From Legionella beliardensis (lineage in GTDB: Bacteria; Pseudomonadota; Gammaproteobacteria; Legionellales; Legionellaceae), in NCBI RefSeq assembly GCF_900452395.1, contig NZ_UGNV01000001.1, forward strand, positions 707,501-771,500: DNA of 64,000 nucleotides. The letters run 5' to 3'. Shown here in pieces: positions 21,675-30,422 of the stretch. The position numbers were made by a program, and so were the translations under genes. The notes under the pieces are model-generated. The model did no database searches, was not told where the DNA came from, and saw only the letters and a list, made by a program, of their open reading frames with translations. The stretch's first letter is position 1; every line of letters begins with the position of its first letter.

Positions 21675-21931
21675 GAATCCTCCTTTTGCTAAAGCTTATC
21701 AATCGTCGGCTGAAGTAATCAGCTGGCCATTGCATTCGTCCTTAAATGACAATTGTTAGCCCATTTATATGGGGTTAATTCAACATAGCGCAAAAGGTTA
21801 TAACCCACAATAGTTTTTAGATGATTTTTCTAAATTATTAATTAACAACTGCTTTTTTTTAATAAAGAAATAAAAAATTTAAGCTGACTTGAAAAAAAAT
21901 AAGCATCAGAAAATTTAAACTAGTTGCCTAA

Positions 21932-23458
21932 TTATAAATATTGATCTAATGGTTGCTGATCAGGAAACATTTCGGCTAAGGAAATGGAAAACCCATCTTC
22001 TCGAACGATTCGGGCATGACGCCTTTGCAACTGCCTGGGCTCATCAACACCGCAGGAATGGCAGATGATAGCCACTTCATGGGCCATGTTATTGGCATAA
22101 TGAAAAACACGTTCTGCTTTATCTTCTATAACCAGCCCACGTTGTAAATTAGGATTATGGGTTGCAATGCCTGTAGGGCAAGTATTTTTATGGCATTTTA
22201 AAGATTGAATACAACCTAGAGCAAACATAAAGCCTCTTGCTGAATTAACAAAATCGGCCCCAGCGCATAATGAAAAAGCGACGGTAGCGGGAGTAATCAT
22301 CTTACCACTGGCAATAACAACAATTCGTTTGCGTAAATTATATAAAATAAGAATATCAACTAATTTGGGTAATGATTCTTGAATAGGGATTCCCATATAG
22401 TCCATTAAACCTTGCGGCGATGCGCCTGTGCCACCATCAGCACTATCGAGGGTAATAAAATCCGGTGCATGATGAGTACCTCGTTTGTGAATTGCTAAAC
22501 ATAAATCATGAAGCCATTCATAACTCCCTAGAACAAATTTGCAGCCAACCGGTTTACCTGTAATTTTCCTTATATGCTCAATGGCATCTAAAAGCTCTTC
22601 TACATTAGCAATATCAGTATGGCGATTAGGACTAATTGAGTCTTGATGGGGCGGGATACCGCGTATCTGAGCCACTTCAGGTGTCACTTTAACAGCTGGT
22701 AAAATGCCGCCCTTACCTGGTTTTGCACCTTGACTAAGCTTTATTTCAAACATTTTTACATTGGGATGAGCCGCTAACTCCCGTAGTTTTTTATCCGACA
22801 AATTACCTTTTTCATCACGAACCCCATATTTAGCGGTGCCAATTTGTACAATTAAATCACACCCACCTTCAAAGTGATAAGGTGAAACACCACCTTCACC
22901 TGTATTAAGCCAGCAGCCTGCTTTTTTAGCCCCTCTGGAAAGCGCTTGGATAGCAGGCTTAGAAATTGCACCATAACTCATGGCTGAAATGTTAAATATA
23001 TGATTACTAGTATACGGATGCTCACAATAAGGACCGATGGTTAGCGGTTTAATTGCAGCTTCAGTAATGAGCGGCGGAAAAGGCGCACTGACGAAGTAGA
23101 CTGTTCCTGGTATATGAAGTGGGCGGGTAGAACCAAAGCCAATCGTTGTATCAACATTTTTAGCCGCGCGATACACCCAGGAGCGTTCCGCGCGGTTAAA
23201 AGGTAATTCTTCCCGCTCATCAGCAAAAAAGTATTGACGAAAAAATTCACCAAAAAATTCAAAAATATAACGGAAGTGGCCAAGGATAGGGAAATTACGT
23301 AACACAGAGTGGGATTTTTGAATCCTATCATAAACATAAAGGGCAATTAAACAAACTATTATTCCTAAGATAATCGTGAGAATAATAACTTCATTAAATT
23401 CAAATGCTCGAAAAATAAAAACATCTTTTTTACTTAAATCAATATTTTCCACAATCAC
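21932..23458 (-). CDS. FMN-binding glutamate synthase-like membrane protein
   Basis: The 508-residue protein has one or two N-terminal membrane helices, then a domain like the alpha-subunit core of glutamate synthase. FMN and substrate motifs include SYGAISKPAIQALSRGAKKAG, NTGEGGVSPYHFEGG and DSADGGTGASPQG. A cysteine cluster CIQSLKCHKNTCPTGIATH matches the 3Fe-4S binding loop. There is no glutaminase domain, so it belongs to the stand-alone family of unknown substrate. A second cysteine pair (CHSCG) lies near the C-terminus. It is monocistronic. Confidence 0.88.
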   Translation of the reverse strand: MIVENIDLSKKDVFIFRAFEFNEVIILTIILGIIVCLIALYVYDRIQKSHSVLRNFPILGHFRYIFEFFGEFFRQYFFADEREELPFNRAERSWVYRAAKNVDTTIGFGSTRPLHIPGTVYFVSAPFPPLITEAAIKPLTIGPYCEHPYTSNHIFNISAMSYGAISKPAIQALSRGAKKAGCWLNTGEGGVSPYHFEGGCDLIVQIGTAKYGVRDEKGNLSDKKLRELAAHPNVKMFEIKLSQGAKPGKGGILPAVKVTPEVAQIRGIPPHQDSISPNRHTDIANVEELLDAIEHIRKITGKPVGCKFVLGSYEWLHDLCLAIHKRGTHHAPDFITLDSADGGTGASPQGLMDYMGIPIQESLPKLVDILILYNLRKRIVVIASGKMITPATVAFSLCAGADFVNSARGFMFALGCIQSLKCHKNTCPTGIATHNPNLQRGLVIEDKAERVFHYANNMAHEVAIICHSCGVDEPRQLQRRHARIVREDGFSISLAEMFPDQQPLDQYL

Positions 23459-23767
23459 ACCTTTAACAAAAGGATTAATCTAAATTCAATTATGTTTAAT
23501 AAATTTAGCTTAAGCCATTATTTCTTAAATATAATCCAATTATAGTCCTTTAAAAATAAAGCGTAAAAATAAGTTATTGGAATTTTGCCAGACAAATACC
23601 TAGCAAATTTTTTTTTCGACAGACCTCGTCTTGCTACTGACGGCTTAGAAACTAGCTTCTAACCTGGTGATTAGTCTTTTATTTAGCTAATTAAATCTTA
23701 AGATGACTTTATTTTAATATATTAGTATATAATTAAATCAACACTGATTGGTTTTAGGAGGAGGGAT
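23459..23767. other. Divergent intergenic region
   Basis: This 309-base AT-rich spacer separates the divergent FMN protein and yqgE genes. TATAAT at 23728-23733 could be the yqgE -10 box, but the -35 region is poor. AGGAGGAGGG at 23756-23765 is an unusually strong ribosome site for yqgE. No RNA gene or repeat was seen. Confidence 0.4.
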
Positions 23768-24331
23768 ATGACAATAGAGACTTCGTTGGCTAACCATTTG
23801 TTAATCGCTATGCCTTCTTTAGCTGATCCTAATTTTGAAAGAAGTGTTATTTATGTATGTGAGCACCATCCACAAGGTACAGTTGGCTTAATTATTAATC
23901 GTCCAACTGAATATTACCTTAGCATGGTCTTTGAGCAACTACATATCTTGCCCGCACGGCCTGAACAAAGCCAACGTCCTCTATTATTTGGTGGACCAAT
24001 TCAACCGGAACGAGGCTTTGTCATCCATCGCCCTAGTGGTGGCTGGCGTTCTAGTTTATCCTTACAAAATGATGTTACGGTAACCACATCTAATGATATT
24101 ATACGTGCTATCGCAGAAGGCTCAGGCCCGCAAGATGCCTTAATTACTTTAGGTTATGTTGGCTGGACGGATAACCAATTAGAGCAAGAAGTGCAAGAAA
24201 ATGTTTGGTTAGTTTGCCCGTATAAACCTGAGCTATTGTATGATGTTCCTTTCACCCAGCGCTGGGAGTATGCAGGCTCAATGATAGGCATTAAAATGTC
24301 TCAATTAAGCTCATCAGTTGGTCATGCTTAA
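23768..24331 (+). CDS. YqgE/AlgH family protein
   Basis: The 187-residue protein begins SLANHLLIAMPSLADPNFERSV and carries GTVGLIINRP, LLFGGPIQPERGFVIHR and LGYVGWTDNQLEQEV, all hallmarks of YqgE/AlgH (DUF179). The function is not firmly known. It sits upstream of yqgF as in most proteobacteria, which supports the family call. Confidence 0.92.
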   Translation: MTIETSLANHLLIAMPSLADPNFERSVIYVCEHHPQGTVGLIINRPTEYYLSMVFEQLHILPARPEQSQRPLLFGGPIQPERGFVIHRPSGGWRSSLSLQNDVTVTTSNDIIRAIAEGSGPQDALITLGYVGWTDNQLEQEVQENVWLVCPYKPELLYDVPFTQRWEYAGSMIGIKMSQLSSSVGHA

Positions 24332-24412
24332 TAAAAGGTAAAATCAAAGCTGCCAATAGTTGGCATTGTATTAAAATAACTTGTTTTATAAGTTGCTAAT
24401 ATTGGAGTAAGC

Positions 24413-24841
24413 ATGCCGACCGGTGTCTATCTAGGTTTTGATTTTGGGTTTAAACGAATTGGCATGGCTGTTGGGCAGAAAATTACGGCAACAGCGCGGC
24501 CTTTAGCAACAATTCAGGCGAGCCAGGGCGTTCCAAACTGGGAGGTACTGCGAAAATTAATTAAAGAATGGCATCCTGAGGCCCTAATTGTAGGGCTGCC
24601 TACCTGTATAGATGAAAGTGAACTCTACACAACCAAAGCGGCAAAGAGGTTTGCCAAGCAATTAGAAAAGCAGTTTAACTTACCCGTTCATTTAGTAGAT
24701 GAACGTTTATCTACAATAGAAGCGCGTGCTTACTTGTTTGAAGAAGGAGGATATCGTAAGATTCAGGCTTCTCAAGTTGATAGTATTGCTGCTTGCATCA
24801 TTTTACAGCAATGGCTGCAGCAAATTGAAAATAAGCCATGA
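24413..24841 (+). CDS. yqgF: Putative Holliday junction resolvase / pre-16S rRNA nuclease (YqgF)
   Basis: The 142-residue RNase H-like protein has GFDFGFKRIGMAVG with the first catalytic Asp, ALIVGLPTCIDESE, and VDERLSTIEA with further acidic residues. YqgF/RuvX processes pre-16S rRNA 5' ends in E. coli and was earlier proposed as a resolvase. Its stop overlaps the pyrB start by 4 bases (ATGA). Confidence 0.93.
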   Translation: MPTGVYLGFDFGFKRIGMAVGQKITATARPLATIQASQGVPNWEVLRKLIKEWHPEALIVGLPTCIDESELYTTKAAKRFAKQLEKQFNLPVHLVDERLSTIEARAYLFEEGGYRKIQASQVDSIAACIILQQWLQQIENKP

Positions 24842-25728
24842 ATCATTTTTTAGAAATTAGTCAATTAACCACCTCTCACATTGAAAGGTTACTAAAGCGA
24901 GCGATGCTCTTTAAGCAAACAGGTAATTATCCTAATTTTTCTAGCTACAAGCTTGCCAATTTATTTTATGAAAACAGTACGCGTACGCGGGTAAGTTTTG
25001 AGCTGGCGGCTAATCACTTATCCATCTACTCTGTTAATCTTGCCTTAGCTGCTTCTTCTGAAGCGAAGGGCGAGATTATTGAAGATACGATTCATACGTT
25101 GGCTGCTATGGGTATTGACTTATTTGTGATTCGTCATAAACAAGAAGGCATACAGCAGCACCTAGCTGAACATATTAATTCAAATATCCATATCATTAAT
25201 GCTGGTGACGGTAAGCACGCGCATCCTAGCCAAGCGATGTTAGATTTAATGACCATTATGGAGTATAAGCCGAATTTAGAGCAACTTAAAATTGCTATTG
25301 TCGGTGACTTACGTCATTCGCGCGTAGCAAACTCATTGCAATGCCTATTTGCATTAATGAGTGTTAAAGAATTAGTATTAGTTGCACCTTCAATGTGGCA
25401 ACCGAGCCAAGTACACTATGGCAGGGTGACTAATTCTCTAAAGGATGGTCTTGCTGAGGCAGATGTGGTTATCTGTTTGCGCATTCAAAACGAACGGCTA
25501 ACTGAAGATGAAAGCATAGACTTAGATGTTTATCGCGCAAATTATGCCATAACTTCACAAGCCCTATGTAATGCAAAAAACGATGTAATGGTCATGCATC
25601 CTGGCCCTATAAATCGAGGTGTTGAAATTGAAAGTGATGTCGCTGATGGCCCGCATTCAGCTATTTTGCATCAAGTAGCAAATGGTGTTTTTATGCGAAT
25701 GGCCATTATAGAGAGTTTATTAATTTAG
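24838..25728 (+). CDS. pyrB: Aspartate carbamoyltransferase catalytic subunit
   Basis: The 296-residue enzyme condenses carbamoyl phosphate with aspartate in pyrimidine synthesis. The carbamoyl-phosphate loop ENSTRTRVSFELAA and the conserved HPGPINRGVEI are intact. It uses the product of carA/carB; carA is 24 kb away here. No regulatory subunit or dihydroorotase-like pyrC follows; a repeat region begins about 20 bases downstream. Confidence 0.95.
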   Translation: MNHFLEISQLTTSHIERLLKRAMLFKQTGNYPNFSSYKLANLFYENSTRTRVSFELAANHLSIYSVNLALAASSEAKGEIIEDTIHTLAAMGIDLFVIRHKQEGIQQHLAEHINSNIHIINAGDGKHAHPSQAMLDLMTIMEYKPNLEQLKIAIVGDLRHSRVANSLQCLFALMSVKELVLVAPSMWQPSQVHYGRVTNSLKDGLAEADVVICLRIQNERLTEDESIDLDVYRANYAITSQALCNAKNDVMVMHPGPINRGVEIESDVADGPHSAILHQVANGVFMRMAIIESLLI

Positions 25729-25747
25729 TATCTTAATAACATTGTCA

Positions 25748-26160
25748 TTCTCGTATGGCATTGTTATGTGGATAAATTAAAATGTAGCTCAGGCGCAGGC
25801 CCATAGGGCTGGAACCCGGGTTTTACTTCGCACCCAGGCTTGTTTATTTAGTATGAAATAAATCACAATCGAATTACCGCGGCGTGTCTGCGGTATCCAG
25901 TGAAGTGGCACTGACGGGTATGGATACCGTGGTCAAGCCACGGTATTTCGGACTTCTCGTATGGCATTGTTGCGTGAATAAATTAAAATGTAGCTCAGGC
26001 GCAGGCCCATAGGGCCGGAACCCGGGTTTTACTTCGTGCCCAGGCTTGTTTATTTAGTATGAAATAAATCACAATCGAATTACCGCGGCGTGTCTGCGGT
26101 ATCCAGTGAAGTGGCACTGACGGGTATGGATACCTTAGACACGCCACGGTATTTCGGACT
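25748..26160. repeat. 206-bp tandem duplication with palindromic modules
   Basis: Two copies of a unit of about 206 bases lie head to tail (25748-25953 and 25954-26160) and differ at only a few positions. Each contains a module starting GTAGCTCAGGCGCAGGCCC, which folds on GGAACCCGGG-like sequence, and a palindromic pair around TACCGCGGCGTGTCTGCGGTA and ATACCGTGG/CCACGGTAT. Copy 2 has a changed last palindrome (CCTTAGACACGCCACGG). There is no coding potential. It follows pyrB directly. Confidence 0.85.
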
Positions 26161-26182
26161 TAAGTTAGATAAAGCAAGTAGA

Positions 26183-26242
26183 GGCTGTCTTAAAAAAACA
26201 CAAAAACTTTTAATGAAATTTTGCTTGCTTTTAAAGACAGTA
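26183..26242. repeat. MITE-like element, copy A
   Basis: An AT-rich 60-base segment is bounded by CTGTCTT (26185-26191) and AAGACAG (26234-26240). Its interior (CTTTTAATGAAATTTTGCTTG) matches, in reverse orientation, a segment at 54624-54682. There is no gene inside. Confidence 0.55.
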
Positions 26243-26277
26243 TTTACTTGCTGTGCTTAACTCAACCTTTGGTAAGT

Positions 26278-26377
26278 CGTCATTGCGAACCTTTACACCG
26301 TAAAGGTGAAGCAATCCAGATCGGTGCTACTTATAACACCCGACCTGGATTGCTTCGCTTCGCTCGCAAAGACGAGC
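26278..26377. repeat. REP-like dispersed repeat, copy A
   Basis: A segment of about 100 bases runs from CGTCATTGCGAACC to TTCGCTCGCAAAGACGAGC, with CAGATCGG and CGACCTGG forming a central inverted pair. Closely similar copies occur at 54492-54591 (same orientation) and 37708-37805 (reverse, more diverged). The outer ends are inverted repeats, so each copy can fold into a long hairpin. Confidence 0.8.
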
Positions 26378-26419
26378 GCCATGCTAATAAATCCTATGTT
26401 TAAATCTAATGAAAAACAT

Positions 26420-27931
26420 TTAAATAGATGGTGCCTGCAAGGTCTGCCTAAATGATAAGGCCTGCTTTAAAGTGTCTAGCGTTACTTCTTCTTGTTCCTC
26501 TAAATCGGCTATTGTTCTTGCGACTTTTAATAATCGATGGTAAGCACGGCCCGATAGTTTTAATTTTACCATGGCTTGATTTAAGAAATTTTGTTTTTTT
26601 TCATTGATATAACAGAGTTTCTCACAATCCTTAACTAAAAGATTAGTGTTAATCACACCTTGCCGTTTTAATTGTAAATGGCGAGTTTTTTCTACCTTTA
26701 TTCTTATCTCACTACTGCTAATTTCATTAACGCTATGCTGTTTAAGAAGCTCTTCAGGCTTGAGGGCTTGTACTTGTATATGCATATCGATTCTATCGAG
26801 CAATGGCCCGGATAACTTAGCAAGATAGCGATTAATTCTATCTGGCGTACAACGGCAGGTACCTTGTGAATTCCCCCAGTGGCCACAAGGGCAGGGATTC
26901 ATGGCTGCAATTAATTGAAATCGAGCTGGAAATTCAGCTTGAATTGCGGCTCTAGAAATACAAATATTGCCAGATTCTAACGGTTCGCGCAGGGTTTCTA
27001 AGACTTGTTTACTAAATTCTGGTAATTCATCAAGAAATAACACGCCATGATGAGCTAATGATATTTCGCCAGGTTTAGGTGGGTTACCGCCACCTACTAA
27101 AGATACTGGTGAGGCGGTGTGATGCGGTGCCCGAAATGGTGGAATACACCATAGCTGATAATTAGGAAGCCGTCCTTGAATTGAATGAATAGCAGCACAT
27201 TCTAATGCTTGTTCTTCTGAAAGCTCAGGTAGCAGTGACTTAAAGCGCTTCGCAAGCATGGTTTTACCGCTACCAGGAGGGCCACTTAATAAAATACTAT
27301 GTCCGCCTGCCGCAGCGATGATCATTGCTTTCTTAGCATGATATTGGCCTTTAATATCTGACCAATCAAGTTCTTCCTCACGCAAACTTAGTGGGCGCGT
27401 AGGTAATGGTTGTAGCGGCATCTCTTGGCAAAGATAATGACATACTTCTCGTAAACAGCTTGCTGTATAAATATTGTCATAGCCGGTAATGGCAGCTTCT
27501 GCTGCATTAGCTTCGGCAATAATCATTGTTTTTTGTTCACGCATCGCAGCAATAATCATAGGAATAACGCTAGGAACAGGTCTTATTTCTCCACTTAACG
27601 CAAGTTCGCCAATAAATTCATGATTAATTAGCTTGTCATTAGGAATCTGCTTAGAAGCAGCGAGAATTCCAATGGCAATGGGTAAATCAAATCCGCTACC
27701 AACTTTTGGTAAGTCAGCTGGTGCTAAATTAACTGTGATTTTACGGCAGGGAAATTCAAATTGACTATTGATAATGGCACTACGCACGCGATCTTTACTT
27801 TCTTTTACAGCAGTCTGAGCAAGGCCAACCATGGTAAAACTAGGTAAACCATTGGACAAATGCACTTCGACTGACACTAAACGCGCGTCAATGCCTAACG
27901 CACTACGCGTGGCACTACATGCAAAATTCAT
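26420..27931 (-). CDS. comM: YifB/ComM-family Mg-chelatase-like AAA+ ATPase
   Basis: The 503-residue protein has an N-terminal Lon-like domain (GLPSFTMVGLAQTAVKESKDR) and a Mg-chelatase AAA+ core with Walker A GPPGSGKTMLAKRF near residue 216 and Walker B LFLDELPEF. Cysteines in NPCPCGHWG are also typical. ComM is a hexameric helicase that promotes branch migration during natural transformation. Legionella are naturally competent, which fits. It is monocistronic. Confidence 0.93.
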   Translation of the reverse strand: MNFACSATRSALGIDARLVSVEVHLSNGLPSFTMVGLAQTAVKESKDRVRSAIINSQFEFPCRKITVNLAPADLPKVGSGFDLPIAIGILAASKQIPNDKLINHEFIGELALSGEIRPVPSVIPMIIAAMREQKTMIIAEANAAEAAITGYDNIYTASCLREVCHYLCQEMPLQPLPTRPLSLREEELDWSDIKGQYHAKKAMIIAAAGGHSILLSGPPGSGKTMLAKRFKSLLPELSEEQALECAAIHSIQGRLPNYQLWCIPPFRAPHHTASPVSLVGGGNPPKPGEISLAHHGVLFLDELPEFSKQVLETLREPLESGNICISRAAIQAEFPARFQLIAAMNPCPCGHWGNSQGTCRCTPDRINRYLAKLSGPLLDRIDMHIQVQALKPEELLKQHSVNEISSSEIRIKVEKTRHLQLKRQGVINTNLLVKDCEKLCYINEKKQNFLNQAMVKLKLSGRAYHRLLKVARTIADLEEQEEVTLDTLKQALSFRQTLQAPSI

Positions 27932-27975
27932 ATTTTTCCTTAAATGAAGTTGGACGGTGTTATTGTTAACTGTTC

Positions 27976-28236
27976 TTAAGTTACGTCATTTTTATTATTC
28001 TTTTTAATTAATTCATCGACTTGTGTTTGTAATTGCTCGAGTTTCTCACGTGTGCGTGCTAACACCTTAAGCTGAATGTCAAATTCTTCACGTGTCACTA
28101 AGTCCAGGCGCGCAAAGGTTGTTTGTAACACGTCTTTAAATTTTTGCCGTGTTTCTTGCTCAATTGTTTGCAAGCTATTTGGCAGTACCGCAAAAAGTTT
28201 TTTCGTTAATTCATCGAATAGTTTAGAATCCAGCAT
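27976..28236 (-). CDS. ubiK: UbiK (YqiC/BMFP family) ubiquinone biosynthesis accessory factor
   Basis: The 86-residue protein is read from the ATG at 28236, which has TAAGGA upstream. A longer frame to 28293 lacks this and is unlikely. MLDSKLFDELTKKLFAVLPN is followed by a C-terminal coiled coil (FDIQLKVLARTREKLEQLQTQVDEL), the usual BMFP layout. UbiK assists hydroxylation steps of ubiquinone synthesis in the Ubi complex. It is divergent from the PII gene. Confidence 0.85.
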   Translation of the reverse strand: MLDSKLFDELTKKLFAVLPNSLQTIEQETRQKFKDVLQTTFARLDLVTREEFDIQLKVLARTREKLEQLQTQVDELIKKNNKNDVT

Positions 28237-28379
28237 GAAATTCCTTACAGTTAAGCCTTTAGCTAATTTTACAGAATATACTACAGCAGTCACTAATTTT
28301 AATACGAATTCCTTAGCTGAGAAATGAATTTAAATGATTTTTAAACTTTCCAGTTAAAGATAAAATGAGGATGAATGTT

Positions 28380-28721
28380 ATGAAAATGCTTACGGCAATT
28401 ATTAAGCCATTTAAATTGGATGATGTTCATGAGGCATTGATAGAGATAGGGGTGCCAGGGATTACTATTTCCGAGACACGTGGGTTTGGCAGACAACGAG
28501 GGCATACTGAGCTCTATCGCGGTGCAGAGTATGTGGTTGATTTTTTACCTAAAATAAAAATTGAACTTGCTCTGCCAGATAATATGGTTGAGTCTGCTAT
28601 TGATGCAATTTGCAAAGCAGCTTACACCGGTAAAATAGGGGATGGGAAAATCTTTGTTTATGATCTTCAGCAAGTTGTGCGTGTGCGTACAGGTGAGGTA
28701 GGGGAAGATGCACTTGGGTAA
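28380..28721 (+). CDS. Nitrogen regulatory protein PII
   Basis: The protein is 113 residues from the ATG at 28380, which has GAGG 9 bases upstream; in-frame ATGs at 28365 and 28371 give non-family N-termini. MKMLTAIIKPFKLDDVHEAL, the T-loop RGAEYVVDFLP with the uridylylated-type Tyr, and the TGKIGDGKIFV motif are all present. PII signals glutamine and 2-oxoglutarate status to GlnD, GlnE and NtrB. Whether it is GlnB or GlnK is open: no amtB is adjacent, which favours GlnB. Confidence 0.93.
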   Translation: MKMLTAIIKPFKLDDVHEALIEIGVPGITISETRGFGRQRGHTELYRGAEYVVDFLPKIKIELALPDNMVESAIDAICKAAYTGKIGDGKIFVYDLQQVVRVRTGEVGEDALG

Positions 28722-28778
28722 TTATTATAAGACCCCTGGCACTAAAAAAATCTACTAGCTATGCAAGAGGTCTAATGA

Positions 28779-29243
28779 TTAACGTAGTTGCGAATTAATA
28801 AATAACCATTCTGCTTGGCTAACTGGCATGACAGATAAGCGATTGCCTTTGCGCAGCAGCGGCATATTAGTAAGCTCTGGGTATTGTTTTAATTGGCTTA
28901 AGGAAATGGTTTGATTAAATTTTTCTTTAAAGGTGATGTCTACCATAAACCAGCGTGGGTTCTCTAGTGTGCTTTTAGGATCAGGGTGGTCACTAAAAGG
29001 GTCAAAAGCGGTATGGTCAGGATAAGCTTGACTGCTTACTTCAGCAATTCCAACGATACCTGGTATGTCACAATTAGAATGATAAAAAAAGACTAAGTCG
29101 CCTATGGTCATTTTATCACGCATGAAATTACGGGCTTGGTAATTACGAACACCATCCCAATGTGTTGTTTTTTCTGGTGCATGATAAAGGTCATCAATAC
29201 TGAAACAAGTAGGTTCAGATTTCATTAACCAATAATTATTCAT
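28779..29243 (-). CDS. EVE-domain (PUA-like) protein
   Basis: The 154-residue protein starts NNYWLMKSEPTCFSIDDL and contains WDGVRNYQARNFMRD and FYHSNCDIPGIVGIAEV, the classic EVE-domain blocks. EVE domains probably recognise modified bases in nucleic acids. It is downstream of, and overlaps by 8 bases, the 5-formyl-THF cyclo-ligase gene, an arrangement found in many gammaproteobacteria. Confidence 0.92.
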   Translation of the reverse strand: MNNYWLMKSEPTCFSIDDLYHAPEKTTHWDGVRNYQARNFMRDKMTIGDLVFFYHSNCDIPGIVGIAEVSSQAYPDHTAFDPFSDHPDPKSTLENPRWFMVDITFKEKFNQTISLSQLKQYPELTNMPLLRKGNRLSVMPVSQAEWLFINSQLR

Positions 29244-29817
29244 TTTTACTCCAGTAAATATGATTTGGTGTAATAACTGCTGCTAAGGGGACATCCCATT
29301 CTTGGGGTGCTATAAAAGGCTGGCGCTGGAAATCATAGGCAACACCAATAAGTAAGGGGTTATCTTCTCCATTAGCCAACGTACGATCGTAATAGCCTGC
29401 GCCCATACCTAAACGTGTGCCATGTTCATCAAAAGCCACTAAAGGTAAAAATATTAAATCTAAATCTTTAGGTGCAATCGCATGAGTTAAATCAACATCC
29501 GGCTCAAGAATACCATAACGATTTTTTTTGAAAGGCGTAGCTGGAGTGGCTGGCAAAAATAAAAGCTTTTGTTCTTGATTAACAACTGGAAAATAGCAAA
29601 ATTTTCCCTGCAAGGGGGCGGTTTTCCATAAGTGATGAAGCGTAATTTCTCCCCTATGAGCCTGGTATAAAGCAATTCGCTTAGCATAACGATACTGTTT
29701 AAGATGACGAATGTGGGCATATACCTTTTCGGAAGCTGCTATTTGATAATGACGTGGTAGTTTTCCCCTTATTGCGCAATTTGTATTGCGGAGAATTTGT
29801 TTAAATCGATCTGCCAT
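29236..29817 (-). CDS. 5-formyltetrahydrofolate cyclo-ligase
   Basis: The 193-residue enzyme (FAU1/YgfA family) converts 5-formyl-THF to 5,10-methenyl-THF using ATP. The C-terminal active-site block RLGMGAGYYDRTLANG is present, and basic residues near the start (ILRNTNCAIRGKLPR) match the family. It leads a two-gene operon with the EVE protein. Its upstream region contains a notable three-way-junction sequence. Confidence 0.92.
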   Translation of the reverse strand: MADRFKQILRNTNCAIRGKLPRHYQIAASEKVYAHIRHLKQYRYAKRIALYQAHRGEITLHHLWKTAPLQGKFCYFPVVNQEQKLLFLPATPATPFKKNRYGILEPDVDLTHAIAPKDLDLIFLPLVAFDEHGTRLGMGAGYYDRTLANGEDNPLLIGVAYDFQRQPFIAPQEWDVPLAAVITPNHIYWSKNE

Positions 29818-29857
29818 AGTTAAAAAGTGAGCGTAAGATTGAATTAATTCATCTTTT

Positions 29858-29932
29858 ATAATCAGGATCCCATATAAATGCTACACATTTATGGGATAAC
29901 GTTCGTTTAGCATACTAACGAGCGCTGATTAT
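29858..29932. ncRNA. Compact three-way-junction RNA element (strand uncertain)
   Basis: Three helices nest without gaps. P1 is ATAATCAG (29858-29865) with CTGATTAT (29925-29932). P2 is ATCCCATATAAATG (29867-29880) with CATTTATGGGAT (29886-29897), with a 2-base bulge. P3 is CGTTCGTT (29900-29907) with AACGAGCG (29917-29924). All pairs hold on the plus strand with one U-G wobble; the minus strand has one A-C mismatch. On the minus strand a TATAAT at 29952-29947 lies just upstream, so it could be a 5' leader of the cyclo-ligase gene. 6S RNA is often beside this gene, but this is too short and the wrong shape. Confidence 0.4.
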
Positions 29933-30233
29933 GACTTGATTTGGTAATTATATACAAGTATTTAAGATTTCATTTTTTTTGCTTAACTATCTAGGCATCT
30001 TACAAAAAATGTTGTATATAGCCGTTCTAGCAATGTGTTGATAATTGCAATAAAAGATTGCTAGACATTAAGCTTACATATCAATCTATATTGAGCAGGT
30101 ATGTTTTAATATTTAAGGTTAAGCTAACTTAAAGTAAGTGATTGCTTTTAAATAAAATAAATACTCAAAGACGTGCCTAGCCTATATCGGTCAAACTTAT
30201 TAAAGTTATTCAATTAGCTAATGAGAGAAAGTA
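29933..30233. other. Intergenic region, no gene seen
   Basis: This AT-rich spacer lies between the cyclo-ligase leader and the small acidic gene. Apart from the candidate minus-strand -10 box at 29947-29952, I see nothing convincing. No canonical 6S RNA sequence was recognised, although this is its usual neighbourhood in gammaproteobacteria. Confidence 0.4.
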
Positions 30234-30419
30234 ATGAGTGATTTATTTGATGAAGATGATGATCTAATGGAAGAAGTATTTAGTGCAGATGACACGGTCC
30301 CTATTGATTCGGAAGACATGCCATCTAAAAATACTGTTTTGGATGCTAGACGTCGTCTTGAACAAGTTTTAGAAGAGAAGCGTCTTCGTGATGAGCTTGA
30401 TGATTTTGTAGATTATTAA
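30234..30419 (+). CDS. Small acidic protein (PA3496-like)
   Basis: The 61-residue protein is strongly acidic at the start (FDEDDDLMEEVFSADD) with a helical, charged C-terminal half (DARRRLEQVLEEKRLRDELDDFVDY). This end resembles the PA3496 family of small gammaproteobacterial proteins of unknown role. GAGAAAG lies upstream, and pabC begins 3 bases after the stop, so the two are co-transcribed. Confidence 0.78.
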   Translation: MSDLFDEDDDLMEEVFSADDTVPIDSEDMPSKNTVLDARRRLEQVLEEKRLRDELDDFVDY

Positions 30420-30422
30420 ACC

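Noticed and set aside
25748-26160. Possible CRISPR array
   Set aside because: Only two long units are present, repeats are not separated by unique spacers, and no cas gene is nearby.
26221-26403. 60-codon ORF in the pyrB-comM gap
   Set aside because: It lies across the MITE-like and REP-like repeats and has no ribosome site or homologous look.
28365-28379. Earlier starts for the PII gene
   Set aside because: They overlap the GAGG ribosome site and give an N-terminus longer than that of the family; ATG 28380 fits.
29818-30233. 6S RNA gene upstream of the cyclo-ligase gene
   Set aside because: The location is right, but I could not find the long closing stem with a central bulge over 150-190 bases; only a 75-base three-way junction is present.
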